From: Gymnothorax reevesii | Lineage: Eukaryota > Chordata > Actinopteri > Anguilliformes > Muraenidae | Assembly (NCBI GenBank): GCA_029721435.1 | Contig: CM056573.1 | Coordinates: 153,905,947-153,969,946 of the forward strand | Length of the DNA: 64,000 nucleotides | Reading direction: 5' to 3' | Shown: piece by piece, positions 62,252 to 64,000 of the stretch | Layout of the letters: each line of letters starts with the position of its first letter | How positions within the stretch are numbered: position 1 is the first letter of the stretch | Program-made: the position numbers and the translations under genes | Notes under the pieces: model-generated | The model's database searches: none | Seen by the model: only the letters and a program-made list of their open reading frames with translations | Told to the model about the DNA's origin: nothing

Positions 62252-64000
62252 AGGGCTGGGCGATATATATATCGATATCATTTTTAAGCGCAATGAAAGT
62301 AACTGCCTCTATGGGGCAGACGGACGAGTTTGATTATTACCTTTTCTATGCCACATACCTTTAATTTAGTGTTGCACTAACATCAGAGGCCATTTGAAAT
62401 TCTTCCGGTAAGAAAAGTGCGATTTGAAGTCTGCTAATTACCAGCGAGGTTGGATAGCCTCTATCGCCTTGGCATAATTAGCTCACCTTAAATCAATTCC
62501 TGCTTACTTTGTCTAACTTGCAATCAAGCCATTTATTCAGCCCACTGGCCAATGAAAATCTAAATGGGGCCTATAATGATTACGAAGAGATAGAGAAGCC
62601 CACAAACCTAACCAGGCTGAGATTAGATTAAAAGAATGTCAATCTGAATAAATGGCAGACCTCTGAATTCCGCCTCTCATCGTGAAACTTAAACGTATTA
62701 TGCAAGAGGATTTCTTACAAATAAAATCACGTTAAGATTTGACATGATTTTTTTAGCGTTTAAAAATATATGCAAAGCGGAAAACGTGGTGTGAAGCATA
62801 TTGAACGTGACATGTAAATTGTTGTCGTATTTGCACACAATTGCCAAATCCAAACACATTCAGGCTAAGTGCTGAACCAAGCAACGTGTAAAGGTATTCA
62901 AAATCATCGTCCTCTACTCAACAATTGCTTTCACCCCCTTCCCATTTACTTTGCCTAATTTGCAATCAAACAGTTGACAATTGATTCGCTCAGTTAACAA
63001 TTTAAATTGGTAGACGGTCTATTTTATTTCGACATCATGTTTGTTTGTCGTATTTTGAAATTTAAATGGCCATGAAACATGCGTTGCCTGAATGCGTTTG
63101 GTACATTATTTCTAGTTTCATATTTGGCCTCTGTGTGAGAACGCGTTTACAATTTACATGTCACGTTCGATACACTTAAACAAAATGTTTTCTACCTTCA
63201 CTGTAGGCAATTTATACGCTAAAAAGTAACCAGAATCAAGAGCTATGCATGACTTTATTTCAAATTACTCCTGTTCAGTTATTAATTTGGTGCGTTCGTC
63301 TATTGCGTGCAATGCGAAAATAATTTCTCACATTCACGTTCTACATGCTTCACAAAATGTTTTCCACTTCGCGTATATTTTTAAGGCAGTTGCTACGGGT
63401 AGGAAAGTTCTCCAATGCATTTCAATGTAGAGAGGTACGGCAGCCCCGATTTCAAACCCGACCCCAGCCGAACCCATCCCATAATCCTTAACCTAATCCC
63501 TTGAAGTCGGCTGCCGTAGCCTACCAATAAGAACAGCCGCATCTCTATACACTGCGTATTTTTTAAACCTTTTAAAACCACGGCCATCTTAATTGATTTT
63601 ATTTTTTCCAAAATCTTTTTATCAGTACGTAAAAATGCAACAATGAGAGCTGAAATCAGAAGCCTGATATTTATTCAGATTATTGACATTCTTTCAGTCT
63701 AACACCGTAGCTTGGATATGGTTACGTCTATCTGCTTCTCATTATGTGTTCTAAAATAATTATAGGCCACATCTTGGTTTTGATCAGTCAGTTGGCTGAA
63801 AAAACGGCTTGAGTGCAAGTTAGGCAAAGTACACGGGAATTGATTTAAGGTGAGATAATTATGCCATGGCGATGGAGGCCGTCCAACCTCGCTGGTAATT
63901 AGCAGACTTCAAATCGCACTTTTCTTCCCGGAAACACATCAAATGACCTCTGATGTTTGCGCCACGCGGCATTAGGTATAGAAAAGGTAATAAGCAGCCT
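62252..64000. mobile_element. long-TIR element cut by the window edge
   Basis: The left end TAGGGCTGGGCGATATATAT is followed by an arm to about 62560. The same arm returns inverted from about 63790 to the end of the window (GGAATTGATTTAAGGTGAGA, CAACCTCGCTGGTAATTAG, TCAGAGG / CCTCTGA). The interior of about 1.2 kb shows no transposase. A further copy of the arm is at 51181-51450. Confidence 0.75.

Noticed and set aside
60303..64000. First PHD-finger exons of kmt2b
   Set aside because: I looked for the block expected after RVDFK (E-D-C..ENVW) in all forward frames and did not find it; the exons must lie past the window.

Overview
The window is nuclear DNA from a ray-finned fish, most likely a teleost. 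I infer this from a vertebrate-type split gene (kmt2b) with large introns, and from a repeat load typical of fish: L2/Maui-like and Tx1-like LINEs, a 5S-rRNA-headed Deu-domain SINE, BEL/Pao and Ty3/gypsy fragments, Tc1 remnants and many small inverted-repeat elements. The species cannot be named from the sequence.

1-23.2 kb is repeat-dominated and I see no host gene in it. In order it holds: a broken hAT/ZBED-like transposase end (minus strand), a LINE reverse-transcriptase tail, a decayed chromodomain-bearing Ty3/gypsy pol (about 1.9-4.4 kb), a MITE with long terminal inverted repeats, an L2-type LINE with a second LINE tail nested in it (5.0-7.3 kb), a BEL/Pao gag-protease fragment between two direct repeats (8.6-11.0 kb) inside what may be a larger TIR element, a 5S-derived Deu-SINE (12.7-13.1 kb), a retrovirus-like primer binding site plus gag fragment (14.35-15.17 kb), two LINE fragments again with nesting (15.2-18.1 kb), and a 2.3-kb TA-flanked transposon containing a Tc1 MITE, a possible solo LTR and a tRNA-like SINE piece (20.87-23.17 kb).

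23.8-60.3 kb carries the 5' part of one host gene on the + strand, kmt2b (MLL family histone H3K4 methyltransferase). I could place eleven coding exons whose splice phases agree throughout (1,745 codons from the first ATG). They encode the menin-binding motif, an LEDGF-type IBM split across the first intron, a large basic exon, the MLL-conserved blocks, the CXXC zinc finger and the segment leading to the PHD fingers. The gene runs off the right edge: PHD fingers, bromodomain, FYRN/FYRC and SET are not in the window.

Intron 1 is about 21.2 kb and is built largely from palindromic elements: two foldback elements with arms of about 0.6-0.9 kb (26.2-28.1 and 29.6-31.4 kb), a third with 145-bp tandem units in both arms (33.0-35.7 kb), a shorter relative (35.8-36.2 kb), and a 2.6-kb element made of about 0.91-kb higher-order repeats carrying nine evenly phased AGCGCC boxes (36.2-38.8 kb). 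A 1.2-kb TIR element in intron 1 has an inverted relative in intron 9. The later introns hold several hAT-like and hairpin MITEs, and the right edge cuts another long-TIR element.
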